64,000 nucleotides of DNA from contig JACPNS010000018.1 in NCBI GenBank assembly GCA_016185345.1, positions 1 through 64,000 on the forward strand. The letters run 5' to 3'. This stretch comes from Solirubrobacterales bacterium. GTDB taxonomy: Bacteria; Actinomycetota; Thermoleophilia; Solirubrobacterales; JACPNS01. The notes below the pieces were generated by a model, which was not told the DNA's origin, searched no databases, and saw nothing but the letters and a program-made list of their open reading frames with translations. Below, piece by piece: positions 33,606 to 41,976 of the stretch; within the stretch, counting starts at the first letter, position 1, and each line of letters begins with the position of its first letter. The translations under genes and the position numbers were made by a program.

Positions 33606-34817
33606 CTAGACGCCGAACTGGGCGTTGATGCAGCCCCAGTCGAGGTTCGTGCTGTACATGCCGCCGAACGGCCCGGTCGAGCCGACCGACGTCAGGCGAT
33701 TCTCCAGCAGCGCCGCCGGTGATCCCGGCGTGAATGGCCCTCCCGCAAGCGGCGCCGACGTGTTCACGTTGAAGAGATACGCGCGGCGGCCGTCGGGGTA
33801 GTCGGCGTCGATCACGCGCATGTTCATCGTCGTTCCACCGGGCGTGATGACCAGCTCGGCGTAGCCGAAGCTCACATCGAATCGACCCGGGTAGTAGAAG
33901 CGCGCGCCGCCGCCGTAGGTCAGAACGCCGGTGTTGCTGGCGGCATCCCACCATCCCCCGGTGAATGGAAAACTGAAGCCGTAGATGTTGCTCACCGCCT
34001 GCATGCTGACGCTCGGACAGGCATGAGCGGGCGAGCCCTGGGAGGGGTCGTTGTAGACGACGCCGAGCGAGGTCGCGCCGCCGTAGACCGTCGGCGCCTG
34101 TCCGACGTAGTTGACCCACGAGTCTCGCGCCCACCATTGCAGCGCCGGCGAGGTCGCATCGACTGCCGTGCCAGGGCGGGTCGGCAATGTCGGCTCATCC
34201 CAAAGCTGTTGATCCGCCGGGCCGCCACCGATCGGGTCCTTCTTGAGCGGCGGGTAGTAGGCCGTCGACCCGCCGGTCAGCGTGCCGAGAGTCTTCGGCT
34301 TGTAGCTCTTGAGCGCGAGTGACTTCTTGATCGCCTTCGCCGCCGGGGCGCCAACGCTCAGCTTCGTGGTCAGGAGCCTGATGCTCGTGGTGCCGGAATC
34401 GAGCGTGTTGGCCCCGCCCTTCTTCGCAGAGAACACGGTGAAACGAGTGCCGCCGAGTTTGGCGGTGAACTTCACTGAACTCGCGGTGACGCTGACGAGA
34501 AATCCCTTTATCTCGACCTTCCGTTTGCCCCTCGAGAGCCGAAGCCCGCCGCGCAGAATCAGCTGACCGTTGCCGGGCTTGGGCATGCTGACGTCGCTGA
34601 TCGTGAGGGTGAGCGATTTCGACGAAAGCCTGGCCGGCGAGATCGCGCGAAGCTTCACGCCGCCTGCGCGAAGGCCCTTGGATTTCGAACCCAGCGGGAT
34701 CACAACGGAGTCTCCCGCCGTCGGCGCTGCGGCCTGCGCCGAGGTCGCTACTACGAGCAGCGTCAGGACCGCGAGAAGCGCGGCGAGAATGCGGAATCGG
34801 ACTTCGGGCTTATACAT
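33606..34817 (-). CDS. Second secreted HtaA-domain heme-binding protein
   Basis: A 403-residue exported protein. Signal peptide about 1-29 (ILAALLAVLTLLVVATSAQA). The N-terminal part (about 35-200) is a strand-rich, Lys-rich domain; the C-terminal part (about 235-400) matches HtaA: ALQWWARDSWVNYV (about 240), NTGVLTYGGGARFYYPG (about 315) and VSFGYAELVITPGG. HtaA proteins of corynebacteria bind heme and pass it to HmuT. The ATG at 34817 overlaps the hmuV end by 8 bases; longer frames lie inside hmuV. Confidence 0.78.
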   Translation of the reverse strand: MYKPEVRFRILAALLAVLTLLVVATSAQAAAPTAGDSVVIPLGSKSKGLRAGGVKLRAISPARLSSKSLTLTISDVSMPKPGNGQLILRGGLRLSRGKRKVEIKGFLVSVTASSVKFTAKLGGTRFTVFSAKKGGANTLDSGTTSIRLLTTKLSVGAPAAKAIKKSLALKSYKPKTLGTLTGGSTAYYPPLKKDPIGGGPADQQLWDEPTLPTRPGTAVDATSPALQWWARDSWVNYVGQAPTVYGGATSLGVVYNDPSQGSPAHACPSVSMQAVSNIYGFSFPFTGGWWDAASNTGVLTYGGGARFYYPGRFDVSFGYAELVITPGGTTMNMRVIDADYPDGRRAYLFNVNTSAPLAGGPFTPGSPAALLENRLTSVGSTGPFGGMYSTNLDWGCINAQFGV

Positions 34818-35628
34818 CTTCAGGCCTTTCCTGGGAGATCGAGTGATGGGGGTCGATCCAAGACACGTGGAGCGCAGTGCGGTCGTCGCTCGAGACCTCA
34901 AGAGAGGCGTCAACGCCCCAGACCTCCGAGAGTCGTTCGCGGGTGAGCGTTTCGCGCGGTTCGCCACGAGCGACGGTGCGCCCGTTCGACATGACGACGA
35001 TCTCGTCCGCGATCGCCGCAGCGAGCGTGAGGTCGTGAACGACCAGCAGCACCGCCATGCCGTCGTCGGCGAGGCCGCGCAGCAGACTGGCAATTGCGAC
35101 GGTCGCGCCTAGATCGAGCGCGCTGGTCGGTTCGTCTGCGATCAGCACGGGGGCGTCCTGGGCCAGCGCGACGGCAATCTGAACTCGCTGCAGTTCGCCG
35201 CCGGAAAGCGTCTGCAGGGCGCGCTCGGCAAACTGCGTGACGCCGGTGCGTTCCATCGCGCGATCGACGGCCGCACGGTCATCGGGACCGACGCGCTGCC
35301 AGGGCCGCACGTGTACTGAGCGACCGATCGTCACGGCCTCACGCACGGTGACTCCCGGCGGAACGATCACGCGCTGCGGCACGAACGCTCGGGTGAGCGC
35401 GAGCTCCCGGCCGCGCATGGCGTCGATCGGAGTGTCGCCCCAACGAACATCGCCGGCCGCCATCGCCTGAATCCCCGCGAGCGACCGCACGAGCGTTGAT
35501 TTGCCCGCGCCGTTCGGGCCCACGATCGCCAGGAGCTGACCGTGGCGAAGATCGAGCTCGGCCGCATCCACGATCAGGCGATCGCCGATCCTGACGTCTA
35601 CGCCACTCGCTGTGAGCGCGCTACTCAT
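34810..35628 (-). CDS. hmuV: Heme ABC transporter ATPase
   Basis: A 272-residue ABC ATPase. Walker A GPNGAGKST (about 38), Q-loop FVPQ (about 84), signature LSGGELQRVQIA (about 143) and Walker B VLIADEPTSALD (about 163) are all present. Belongs to the FecE/HmuV group by length and the RGEPRETLTRERLSEVWGV tail. Starts at the last base of the permease gene, with which it forms a transporter. Heme as substrate is inferred from the HtaA neighbours. Confidence 0.88.
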   Translation of the reverse strand: MSSALTASGVDVRIGDRLIVDAAELDLRHGQLLAIVGPNGAGKSTLVRSLAGIQAMAAGDVRWGDTPIDAMRGRELALTRAFVPQRVIVPPGVTVREAVTIGRSVHVRPWQRVGPDDRAAVDRAMERTGVTQFAERALQTLSGGELQRVQIAVALAQDAPVLIADEPTSALDLGATVAIASLLRGLADDGMAVLLVVHDLTLAAAIADEIVVMSNGRTVARGEPRETLTRERLSEVWGVDASLEVSSDDRTALHVSWIDPHHSISQERPEDV

Positions 35629-36611
35629 CAGGCAGACTTCCGCAAGAGATAGAGGAACATCGGAACGCCGAGGATCACCATGAATGGACCGACCGGCAAC
35701 TCGATCGGTGCGGCGATCACGCGGGCGATTGTGTCGCCGATCAGCAGCAGCGTCGCTCCGCCGATCGCAGACACCGGAACCACATAGGTATTTCCGGATG
35801 CGCCCGAGGCCATCCGTACGAGATGCGGAACGACCAGCCCAAGAAACGCAAGCAGCCCCGCGAGCGATGCGGCCGCTGCGGCAAGCAGCGCGGCAGCAAC
35901 CCCCGCCCCCAGCCGAATCAGCTGCGGCTTGCTGCCGAGCGAGGCCGCGACCTCATCGCCGAGCGCAAGTCGATCGAGCGGCCTGATCAAACAGAGCGCG
36001 CCGATGAATCCAACGATGAAGTAGGGGAGGATCGCCTTCAGGTCGCCCCAACCGTCACTGGTCAATCCGCCCGCGATGAAGAAGAGCACCGACGGCACCC
36101 GATCGGGATACGCCACGAGGATCGCGGTGGTCGCCGCACCGAACATCGAGCCGATCGCGATGCCGGCGAGGATCAACTTGTTGACCGAGCCACGGTTCAC
36201 GCCCGACCACGCGAACGCGAAGACCAGCCCGGCGGCGAGCAGGCCGAAGAACAGCGCGCCCACCGGGAGCAGCGCAATCTGGGCGGGAAAGAGAATGAGG
36301 ATCAGCACGGCGCCAAACCCGGCGCCGCCGGTCACGCCGACGATGTCTGGCGACGCCAGCTGGTTGTTGAGCGCGCCCTGGAGCAACGCCCCGGCAACGC
36401 CGAGCGCCGCGCCAACGACGATCGCCTCGGCCGCTCGCGGCAGACGCAGGTCGATGATGATCTTGTCGGTCGTCGCAGGAACCTCGCCGCCGAACAGCGA
36501 CTTGAGTACATCACCGAAGGGGATGCTCACCGCGCCGAGCGCGAGCGCGGCAACAAACGCTGCGGCCAGCGCGACCAGCAGCCCAACTACGACGGCGGAC
36601 CGACGCGCCAC
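35628..36611 (-). CDS. hmuU: Heme/iron-chelate ABC transporter permease (FecCD)
   Basis: A 327-residue FecCD permease with about nine or ten helices. Family landmarks are LRLPRAAEAIVVGAALGVAGALLQ (about 53-76), NQLASPDIVGVTGGAGFG (about 82) and LAFLGLVVPHLVR (about 258), the helix-loop that contacts the ATPase. Four bases separate it from hmuT. Acts as a homodimer with HmuV. Confidence 0.88.
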   Translation of the reverse strand: MARRSAVVVGLLVALAAAFVAALALGAVSIPFGDVLKSLFGGEVPATTDKIIIDLRLPRAAEAIVVGAALGVAGALLQGALNNQLASPDIVGVTGGAGFGAVLILILFPAQIALLPVGALFFGLLAAGLVFAFAWSGVNRGSVNKLILAGIAIGSMFGAATTAILVAYPDRVPSVLFFIAGGLTSDGWGDLKAILPYFIVGFIGALCLIRPLDRLALGDEVAASLGSKPQLIRLGAGVAAALLAAAAASLAGLLAFLGLVVPHLVRMASGASGNTYVVPVSAIGGATLLLIGDTIARVIAAPIELPVGPFMVILGVPMFLYLLRKSA

Positions 36612-36615
36612 CTGG

Positions 36616-37524
36616 CTACTTCCAGTTCTTCAGGAAGTCAACGCGAACGCGCTTGATCGTGTCGCCGACATCGATGTTCGGCTGAAGAAGTGCGTCGTCG
36701 AGTGTGACGTAAACCCTCCCGTTCTGCACGGCCTTGGTGCCCGTCCAGGATGGGTTGTTCTTCAGGTACTTCGAGAGTGACGGGATGTCACTGGCGTTGC
36801 CGTGCGGGACCGCAAGGATCACATCGGGATCCTGCTGCACGATGTATTCATCTGAGACCTTGACGAACCCGCCGCTGTCCTTCAGCTCGCTGCCGAGCAG
36901 CTTGCCGCCAGCGGCCTCGACGATCGATCCGCCCCAGCTGTTGCCAAGGAAGAGGTACGGAGTGCGGCCGACGCCGAGCACCATCAAGACGCTCGGGCGC
37001 TTCTTGATCGGGCTCGGGCTCTTCTTTGTGCCCTTCTTGGCGTAGTTGATCTCCTTGACGGTCTGCCTGTACAGCTTGTCGGTCGCCTGCTTGGTTCCGT
37101 AGGCGTAACCCAGGGCGCGGAGTTTCGACGGCACCTGATCCGCAGACGTGGCGTCCATCTCGCGAACCGTGATCGCGAGATCTTCCATCGTCTTCTTGCC
37201 CTTCTGCCAGGCGTTGGAGGTGAGCACCACGTCGGGGTCGATCTGGGCGATCTGCTCCATGTTCGGCCCGTTCGGGTGGCTCAGCGCAAGCTGCTTGACA
37301 CCTTTGAGCTTGGGCGAAATGCCCTTCTTGCCCACGGCCATCGTGCCGATCGCCACCGGCTTGACGCCGACGTTCACCAGCGTGTTCGCGCTGAAAGGCG
37401 TGAGCGCAACGATGCGCTTCTTCGAGGAAGCGGCGTTGATCGGACCGGCGGCGGCCAGCGCAGCGACCAGTGCGATTGCGGCGAGCAGTGCGAAGCGTGA
37501 GGAGAAGGAGATTCGATTCATCAT
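36616..37524 (-). CDS. hmuT: Heme/iron-chelate substrate-binding protein, no lipobox
   Basis: A 302-residue class III (BtuF/HmuT-like) binding protein: KRIVALTPFSANTLVNVGVKPVAIG at the first lobe, QIAQIDPDVVLTSNAWQ (about 90), a long linking helix, and DPDVILAVPHGN in the second lobe. The signal peptide (about 1-31, ending AAAGPINAAS) has no Cys, so it is not a lipoprotein, which is unusual for a transporter of a Gram-positive-type cell. First gene of hmuTUV-htaA-PKD. Two iron-box-like elements stand between it and the divergent ExbB-like gene. Confidence 0.85.
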   Translation of the reverse strand: MMNRISFSSRFALLAAIALVAALAAAGPINAASSKKRIVALTPFSANTLVNVGVKPVAIGTMAVGKKGISPKLKGVKQLALSHPNGPNMEQIAQIDPDVVLTSNAWQKGKKTMEDLAITVREMDATSADQVPSKLRALGYAYGTKQATDKLYRQTVKEINYAKKGTKKSPSPIKKRPSVLMVLGVGRTPYLFLGNSWGGSIVEAAGGKLLGSELKDSGGFVKVSDEYIVQQDPDVILAVPHGNASDIPSLSKYLKNNPSWTGTKAVQNGRVYVTLDDALLQPNIDVGDTIKRVRVDFLKNWK

Positions 37525-37534
37525 GGGTCCAGAG

Positions 37535-37548
37535 TTAGGGTTGCCTTA
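37535..37548. promoter_or_regulatory. Iron-box-like element 3
   Basis: TTAGGGTTGCCTTA, 11 bases upstream of the hmuT start. Inverted with respect to element 4, 26 bases away. Confidence 0.62.
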
Positions 37549-37574
37549 TTTCCGACTACTGTACTAGGTCATAC

Positions 37575-37588
37575 TTAGGCAACCCTTA
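37575..37588. promoter_or_regulatory. Iron-box-like element 4
   Basis: TTAGGCAACCCTTA, 20 bases upstream of the ExbB-like gene. It is nearly the reverse complement of element 3. The pair probably makes hmuT and exbB transcription respond together to iron. Confidence 0.62.
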
Positions 37589-37608
37589 CTCGCCCGACCA
37601 ACCGCCCC

Positions 37609-38280
37609 ATGCAGATAGAAAACCTCCTCTTTGACATCGCCGAAGCCCTGCGCTATCCGGTGATGATCCTGATCCTCCTGGCGCTGGTTGCTGCGTTGGT
37701 TGAGGCCGGCGCGCTGATGGCCGAGCTCTACAAGCGCCGCGGGCGCGGCATCGAGCGCCTCGATTTTGCGATGGCCCACATCCGCTCGTATCTCGCGGTC
37801 GGCGACAACCAGTCGGCGCTGAACGTCGTGCACGAGCTCGGCTACAACGACCGCATGTCGGACGCATACGACGCGCTGATCCTCCAGCGAGGCCTGCCCG
37901 ACAGCGAGGACAAGATCGCCAAGCGGCTCGCCGAGTACGACTACTCATCGCTGAAGAAACTCGAGCGCAGCCGCATCCTCGTGCGCATGGGCCCGGCTCT
38001 CGGCCTGATGGGTACTCTGATCCCGCTCAGCCCCGCGCTTGCCGCGCTTGCCGACGGCAACGTCGAGCGCCTGACCACCGACCTTCGCGTCGCCTTCAGC
38101 GTCACCGTCACGGGACTGCTGATCGGCATGATCGCCTTCGGCGTCTCGCTTGTGCGTGATCGCCTCTACGCGCAGGACTTCTCAGACGTTGAATACGTCG
38201 CCGCCGCACTCGATGACATCCCATCGGCGCCACTCACCCACGCCCAGCAATCCGTGGGACACGCAGCGGCGGGCGCATGA
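37609..38280 (+). CDS. MotA/TolQ/ExbB-family proton channel protein
   Basis: A 223-residue protein with three predicted helices: one near the N-terminus (PVMILILLALVAALVEAGAL, about 17-36) and two near the C-terminus (about 127-147 and 165-187). RMGPALGLMGTLIPLSPAL is the TolQ/ExbB signature preceding helix 2. These proteins form a pentameric proton channel that drives partners with the proton-motive force. Its stop overlaps the start of the DUF2149 gene (ATGA). Location against hmuT implies a role in heme uptake. Confidence 0.82.
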   Translation: MQIENLLFDIAEALRYPVMILILLALVAALVEAGALMAELYKRRGRGIERLDFAMAHIRSYLAVGDNQSALNVVHELGYNDRMSDAYDALILQRGLPDSEDKIAKRLAEYDYSSLKKLERSRILVRMGPALGLMGTLIPLSPALAALADGNVERLTTDLRVAFSVTVTGLLIGMIAFGVSLVRDRLYAQDFSDVEYVAAALDDIPSAPLTHAQQSVGHAAAGA

Positions 38281-38633
38281 GCAAGCGAGTCACTGCCCGG
38301 GCCCGCTCGCACGAAGACCGCGGCGGCGATCCGCTCGACGGACTGGTCAACCTCTTTGACCTCGGAATCGTGCTGGCAGTCGCGTTTCTGTTGGCCGCGC
38401 TCAGCTCGCTGAATCTCGAGCCGAGCGTGCTTCAGGGCAAGCCTGCCCAGCAACAGACCGTCCCGAAGGATTCAGTCATCACCAAGCCCGACGAGAGCGT
38501 CGAGCAGATCCAGGTCGCGCCCGGCTCGTCAGTCGTCGGTCGTGGCGAAAAGCTCGGCGAGGTCTACAAGCTTTCAGACGGCCGCACCGTGATCGTCAAG
38601 CCCAAGGGTGCTACCGGCGCGACCGGTCCCTGA
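38277..38633 (+). CDS. DUF2149 protein, probable ExbD-like partner
   Basis: A 118-residue protein with one N-proximal helix (LVNLFDLGIVLAVAFLLAAL, about 24-43) and an extracytoplasmic C-terminal domain (about 70-118). DUF2149 proteins carry this NLFD-helix and are commonly encoded with MotA/TolQ/ExbB genes; the single-helix topology is that of ExbD/TolR. The tail ends in a short collagen-like GATGATGP. Coupled to the ExbB-like gene by overlap. Confidence 0.75.
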   Translation: MSKRVTARARSHEDRGGDPLDGLVNLFDLGIVLAVAFLLAALSSLNLEPSVLQGKPAQQQTVPKDSVITKPDESVEQIQVAPGSSVVGRGEKLGEVYKLSDGRTVIVKPKGATGATGP

Positions 38634-38634
38634 C

Positions 38635-39060
38635 CTAAGCCGGGAGCTCCCAGCGTACGCCGGGAAAGCGCGAGAAGTCGTTGTCGAAAGAGACGACTGG
38701 CGCGTCGTACTGAAGTGCGACCGCCGCGACGTACGCATCGTTGACGATGTTCCCTCCGGTGTCCGTGGCCGCCAGCAGTGCTTTCATGCGCGCAAGCTGG
38801 TTGCTGTCCGGTACTGCGACGATTGCTCCTGGGGCCGCCAACAGATTCTCGACAGCCTCGACCGCCAGTTCACCGCTCATCGGATTTTCCATTATCGAGC
38901 GATGCGTGACTATTCGGATGAACGCCACCAGGTTAAGCCAGGGAAAGAGCAATCGCTCACCCCGCGAGAGGCTCTGGTCGAGCCACGTTCGTGCGATTTG
39001 GTGCTGCTTGGTCGACTCGTCCGTCGCGTAGACAAGCACGTTCGTATCGACCAGTTTCAT
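38635..39060 (-). CDS. vapC: VapC-type PIN-domain toxin
   Basis: A 141-residue PIN ribonuclease. MKLVDTNVLVYATDES gives the first Asp; GNIVNDAYVAAVALQYDAPVVSFDNDFSRFPGVRW gives the C-terminal acidic cluster and the usual family ending. Member of the VapC subgroup with LVAFIRIVTH in the middle. The start overlaps the antitoxin stop (ATGA). Confidence 0.9.
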   Translation of the reverse strand: MKLVDTNVLVYATDESTKQHQIARTWLDQSLSRGERLLFPWLNLVAFIRIVTHRSIMENPMSGELAVEAVENLLAAPGAIVAVPDSNQLARMKALLAATDTGGNIVNDAYVAAVALQYDAPVVSFDNDFSRFPGVRWELPA

Positions 39061-39311
39061 TTGCCCATGTCTCGTTTGCGCATGAACTCGATGTCATCGA
39101 GTTCACCAACAAGCGTCGTGGCGTGATCGAGCGGAATACGCGCGCCCAGGTTGTAGGTCTTCGTCCTGAACGGCGTGTTCTGCGGAGGCGCGGGCGCGCC
39201 CTCCAGTATCGCCGTGTTCACGGCCTCTTTGAATGAAATCGCTCGCTCGCGCATCAAGTTTTGAAGAGCGGCATCGGCCTCTGATGAGAGCGTGATTGTT
39301 GTTCTGCGCAT
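39057..39311 (-). CDS. vapB: VapB-type ribbon-helix-helix antitoxin
   Basis: An 84-residue protein starting MRRTTITLSSEADAALQNLM, a ribbon-helix-helix DNA-binding motif, followed by a C-terminal arm (about 45-84) expected to cover the toxin active site. Paired with vapC by a 4-base overlap. A 7-3-7 palindrome just upstream is a probable autoregulatory operator. Confidence 0.88.
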   Translation of the reverse strand: MRRTTITLSSEADAALQNLMRERAISFKEAVNTAILEGAPAPPQNTPFRTKTYNLGARIPLDHATTLVGELDDIEFMRKRDMGK

Positions 39312-39324
39312 GCGAGCATCATAG

Positions 39325-39341
39325 CATCATTTTGAATGATG
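39325..39341. promoter_or_regulatory. Palindrome upstream of vapBC
   Basis: CATCATT (39325-39331) and AATGATG (39335-39341) around TTG. A further AGCATCAT copy lies at 39316. Likely VapBC operator. Confidence 0.55.
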
Positions 39342-39390
39342 GTTTGACGCGCCGACGCCGCAGCCCCGCCCCCAACTAACCTGACACCCC

Positions 39391-40650
39391 GTGAGCGAAA
39401 CAATCGTCATGAAGTTCGGCGGCACGTCCGTCGCCGACACCGATCGCATCAAGAACGCCGCAGCGCGGATCGTTGCCGCGCACGAAAAGGGCAACGAAGT
39501 CGTTGCCGTTCTGAGTGCGCAGGGCAAGACCACCGACCAACTCGTCGCGCAGGCCAATGAGATCAGCGAGCGCCCGGTCGCGCGCGAAATGGACATGCTG
39601 CTCAGCACCGGTGAGCGCATCAGCTGCGCTCTGGCCGCGATGGCCATCCACGACATGGGGCACGAGGCGATCAGCCTGACCGGCAGCCAGGCCGGGATCA
39701 TGACCGACACCTCGCACACCAAGGCGCGCATCGTCGATGTCCGCGCCGACCGGATCAAAGAGGCGCTGAGCGCCAACAAGATCGTCCTCGTCGCCGGATT
39801 CCAGGGCGTCTCGACCGACTCCAAGGACGTCACCACGCTCGGCCGAGGCGGATCAGACACAACTGCAGTCGCCGTGGCCGCCGCAATCGGCGCCGACGTC
39901 TGCGAGATCTACACCGACGTTGACGGCGTCTTCAACGCCGACCCACGAATCGTGCCCAACGCACGCATGCTTCCAGTCATCAGCTTCGAAGAGGTTCTAG
40001 AAATGAGCGCGTCAGGCGCTGGGGTCCTTCAACTCCGCTCGATCGAATACGCGCGCAACCACGGAGTGCGCATCCACTGCCGGTCCAGCTTCAAAGAAAC
40101 CACAGGTACGATGGTCGTCTCTCAGGAGGAAACGATGGAGCAACCACTAGTCACAGCAGTCACCCACGCGACCGACGAGGCGCGCGTGACCGTGCGCGGT
40201 GTTCCCGACCGCCCGGGAGTCGCCGGCGAGCTCTTCACCAAGCTTGCCGAGGCGAGCATCAACGTGGACATGATCATCCAGAACGAACCGCTCGGATCCG
40301 AGCACCCGGCCGAGATGACCTTCACCGTCCCCAAGGACGACCTGCCCGTGGCGCTTGACACGCTCGACGCGATGGGCGAGTTCGAGTCCGTTGAAAACGA
40401 TCCGACGATGGGCAAGGTCTCAGTGATCGGCGCCGGCATGCGCTCGCACCCCGGCGTTGCCGCCAAGGTCTTCCGCGTGCTCGGCGAAGAGAACATCAAC
40501 ATCCAGATGATCTCCACGTCGCCGATCAAGATCTCCTGCGTGATCGAGGGCGACAAGGTCCCCGACGCCGTCCGCGCGCTGCACGATGCCTTCGAGCTTG
40601 GTGTGGTTGAGGAACAGGCGACAGGAAACTTCAGGCCGGTCGCTCCGTAA
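39391..40650 (+). CDS. lysC: Aspartate kinase (alpha subunit)
   Basis: A 419-residue enzyme that phosphorylates aspartate, the first step to lysine, threonine and methionine. [10 protein letters not shown] is the substrate-binding start, [31 protein letters not shown] (about 150-180) the kinase core, and two ACT domains fill about 265-415. Starts at a GTG. An internal strong start at 40135 encodes the beta subunit in the same frame. Followed at once by asd (TAATG overlap). Confidence 0.95.
   Translation: MSETIVMKFGGTSVADTDRIKNAAARIVAAHEKGNEVVAVLSAQGKTTDQLVAQANEISERPVAREMDMLLSTGERISCALAAMAIHDMGHEAISLTGSQAGIMTDTSHTKARIVDVRADRIKEALSANKIVLVAGFQGVSTDSKDVTTLGRGGSDTTAVAVAAAIGADVCEIYTDVDGVFNADPRIVPNARMLPVISFEEVLEMSASGAGVLQLRSIEYARNHGVRIHCRSSFKETTGTMVVSQEETMEQPLVTAVTHATDEARVTVRGVPDRPGVAGELFTKLAEASINVDMIIQNEPLGSEHPAEMTFTVPKDDLPVALDTLDAMGEFESVENDPTMGKVSVIGAGMRSHPGVAAKVFRVLGEENINIQMISTSPIKISCVIEGDKVPDAVRALHDAFELGVVEEQATGNFRPVAP
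40135..40650 (+). CDS. lysC: Internal start: aspartate kinase beta subunit
   Basis: CAGGAGGAAACG stands immediately before an in-frame ATG at codon 249, the strongest ribosome-binding site seen in the window. Translation gives a 171-residue ACT-only protein, [11 protein letters not shown] onward. Corynebacterium glutamicum makes its alpha2beta2 aspartokinase by the same device at codon 250; the beta chain carries lysine/threonine feedback control. Confidence 0.85.
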   Translation: MEQPLVTAVTHATDEARVTVRGVPDRPGVAGELFTKLAEASINVDMIIQNEPLGSEHPAEMTFTVPKDDLPVALDTLDAMGEFESVENDPTMGKVSVIGAGMRSHPGVAAKVFRVLGEENINIQMISTSPIKISCVIEGDKVPDAVRALHDAFELGVVEEQATGNFRPVAP

Positions 40651-41681
40651 TGAGTTACCGCGTCGCAGTTGTTGGTGCCACAGGCGTTGTGGGCACCGAG
40701 ATGCTCCGCATCCTTGTGGACCGCGGTTTTCCCGCGAGTGAGATCGTGCCGATGGCCTCTGCCCGCTCGGCCGGCAAGACCGTTCCGATCGGCGGCGAGC
40801 AGGTCACGGTCGTCGAACTCGCAGACGGCAACCTCGACGGCTTTGATATCGCAATCTTCTCGGCCGGCGGCGGCACCTCTGCCGAGTGGGCCCCGAAGTT
40901 CGCTGCCGCAGGCGCGATCGTGGTCGACAACTCCTCGCACTGGCGCATGTTCGATGACATCCCGCTCGTCGTCGCCGAGGTCAACCCAGGCGCGCTCGAC
41001 GCGATCAACGAGCCCGGCTCTAAGCGAATCATCTCGAACCCGAACTGCTCGACGATGCAGATGGTCGTGCCGCTCAAGGCCCTGCATGAGGCCGCAGCTC
41101 TCCAGCGCGTCGTCGTCACGACGATGCAGTCGGTCAGCGGCACCGGCAAGGCAGCGATCGACGAGCTCCGCGCAGAGACCGCTGCGATCGTCAACGACCA
41201 GAACCCTCCGGCCCCGCACAGCTACCCACACCAGATCGCCTTCAACGTGATCTCCGCCGCCGGTTCATTCAAAGACGGAAGCGACTACACCGACGAAGAG
41301 ACCAAGCTGATCAACGAGACGCGCAAGATCATGTCGCTTCCGAATCTTGCGGTCACCGCTACGTGCACTCGTGTGCCGGTTTACGTCGGCCACAGCGAGT
41401 CGGTGAACATCCAGACCGAGCTTCCGCTCTCGGCAGATCAGGCGCGCGAGCTGCTCGCGGCCCAGGACGGCGTGCGCGTCGTTGACGACCCAGCATCAAT
41501 GACCGTCCCGATGCCGATCGACGCCGCCGGAGAAGACGACGTGCTGGTCGGCCGAATCCGCGTTGACGAATCGGCACCGAACTCCTTGAACCTCTTCATC
41601 GTCGGCGACAACCTGCTCAAGGGCGCGGCCCTGAACGCAGTGCAGATCGCCGAAGCGTTGGTTTCGCGCAAGCTCATCTAG
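40650..41681 (+). CDS. asd: Aspartate-semialdehyde dehydrogenase
   Basis: A 343-residue NADPH enzyme reducing aspartyl phosphate. GATGVVGTEMLRIL (about 8) binds the cofactor, SNPNCSTMQMV (about 128) holds the catalytic Cys, and VPVYVGHSESVNI (about 240) the catalytic His. Overlaps lysC by one base, the classic lysC-asd operon of actinobacteria. Confidence 0.96.
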   Translation: MSYRVAVVGATGVVGTEMLRILVDRGFPASEIVPMASARSAGKTVPIGGEQVTVVELADGNLDGFDIAIFSAGGGTSAEWAPKFAAAGAIVVDNSSHWRMFDDIPLVVAEVNPGALDAINEPGSKRIISNPNCSTMQMVVPLKALHEAAALQRVVVTTMQSVSGTGKAAIDELRAETAAIVNDQNPPAPHSYPHQIAFNVISAAGSFKDGSDYTDEETKLINETRKIMSLPNLAVTATCTRVPVYVGHSESVNIQTELPLSADQARELLAAQDGVRVVDDPASMTVPMPIDAAGEDDVLVGRIRVDESAPNSLNLFIVGDNLLKGAALNAVQIAEALVSRKLI

Positions 41682-41710
41682 GCGTACTCGGCAACGCCTG
41701 CCGCGAGCTT
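41670..41710. terminator. Two-tier hairpin between convergent asd and a membrane gene
   Basis: Outer stem AAGCTC (41670-41675)/GAGCTT (41705-41710), inner stem AGGCGT (41680-41685)/ACGCCT (41694-41699). It spans the asd stop codon and touches the stop of the opposing gene, so it can end both transcripts. Confidence 0.6.
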
Positions 41711-41976
41711 TACCGGCTGATCTGCTCCTCGCGAATCTCAGCGATCCGCGTCTCAGTGGATTTGTCGAGCGCCCGCGCAACGATCGGATAGGTGATCAGC
41801 TCGAAGGCGACGAAGCCGATGACGAGCGCGATCAGGTACGGGGCATCTACGAGCCAGAGGATGAGCGCAAACATCGGCGTGTAGAAGAGCGGCGAGAGCC
41901 GCAGCAGCCGCTTGAGCTTGGCGTTGGACTCGCGCGCCTCTTCTTCTGTTGCCGGCGGATCAATCTGCGAGGCCAT
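41710..41976 (-). CDS. Small two-helix membrane protein
   Basis: An 88-residue protein. A charged N-terminus (about 1-28) is followed by two hydrophobic segments, SPLFYTPMFALILWLVDAPY (about 29-48) and LIALVIGFVAFELITYPIVA (about 49-68), and a charged tail. No family is recognised. The start lies inside the preceding 39-residue gene, in a chain of three overlapping genes. Confidence 0.7.
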   Translation of the reverse strand: MASQIDPPATEEEARESNAKLKRLLRLSPLFYTPMFALILWLVDAPYLIALVIGFVAFELITYPIVARALDKSTETRIAEIREEQISR

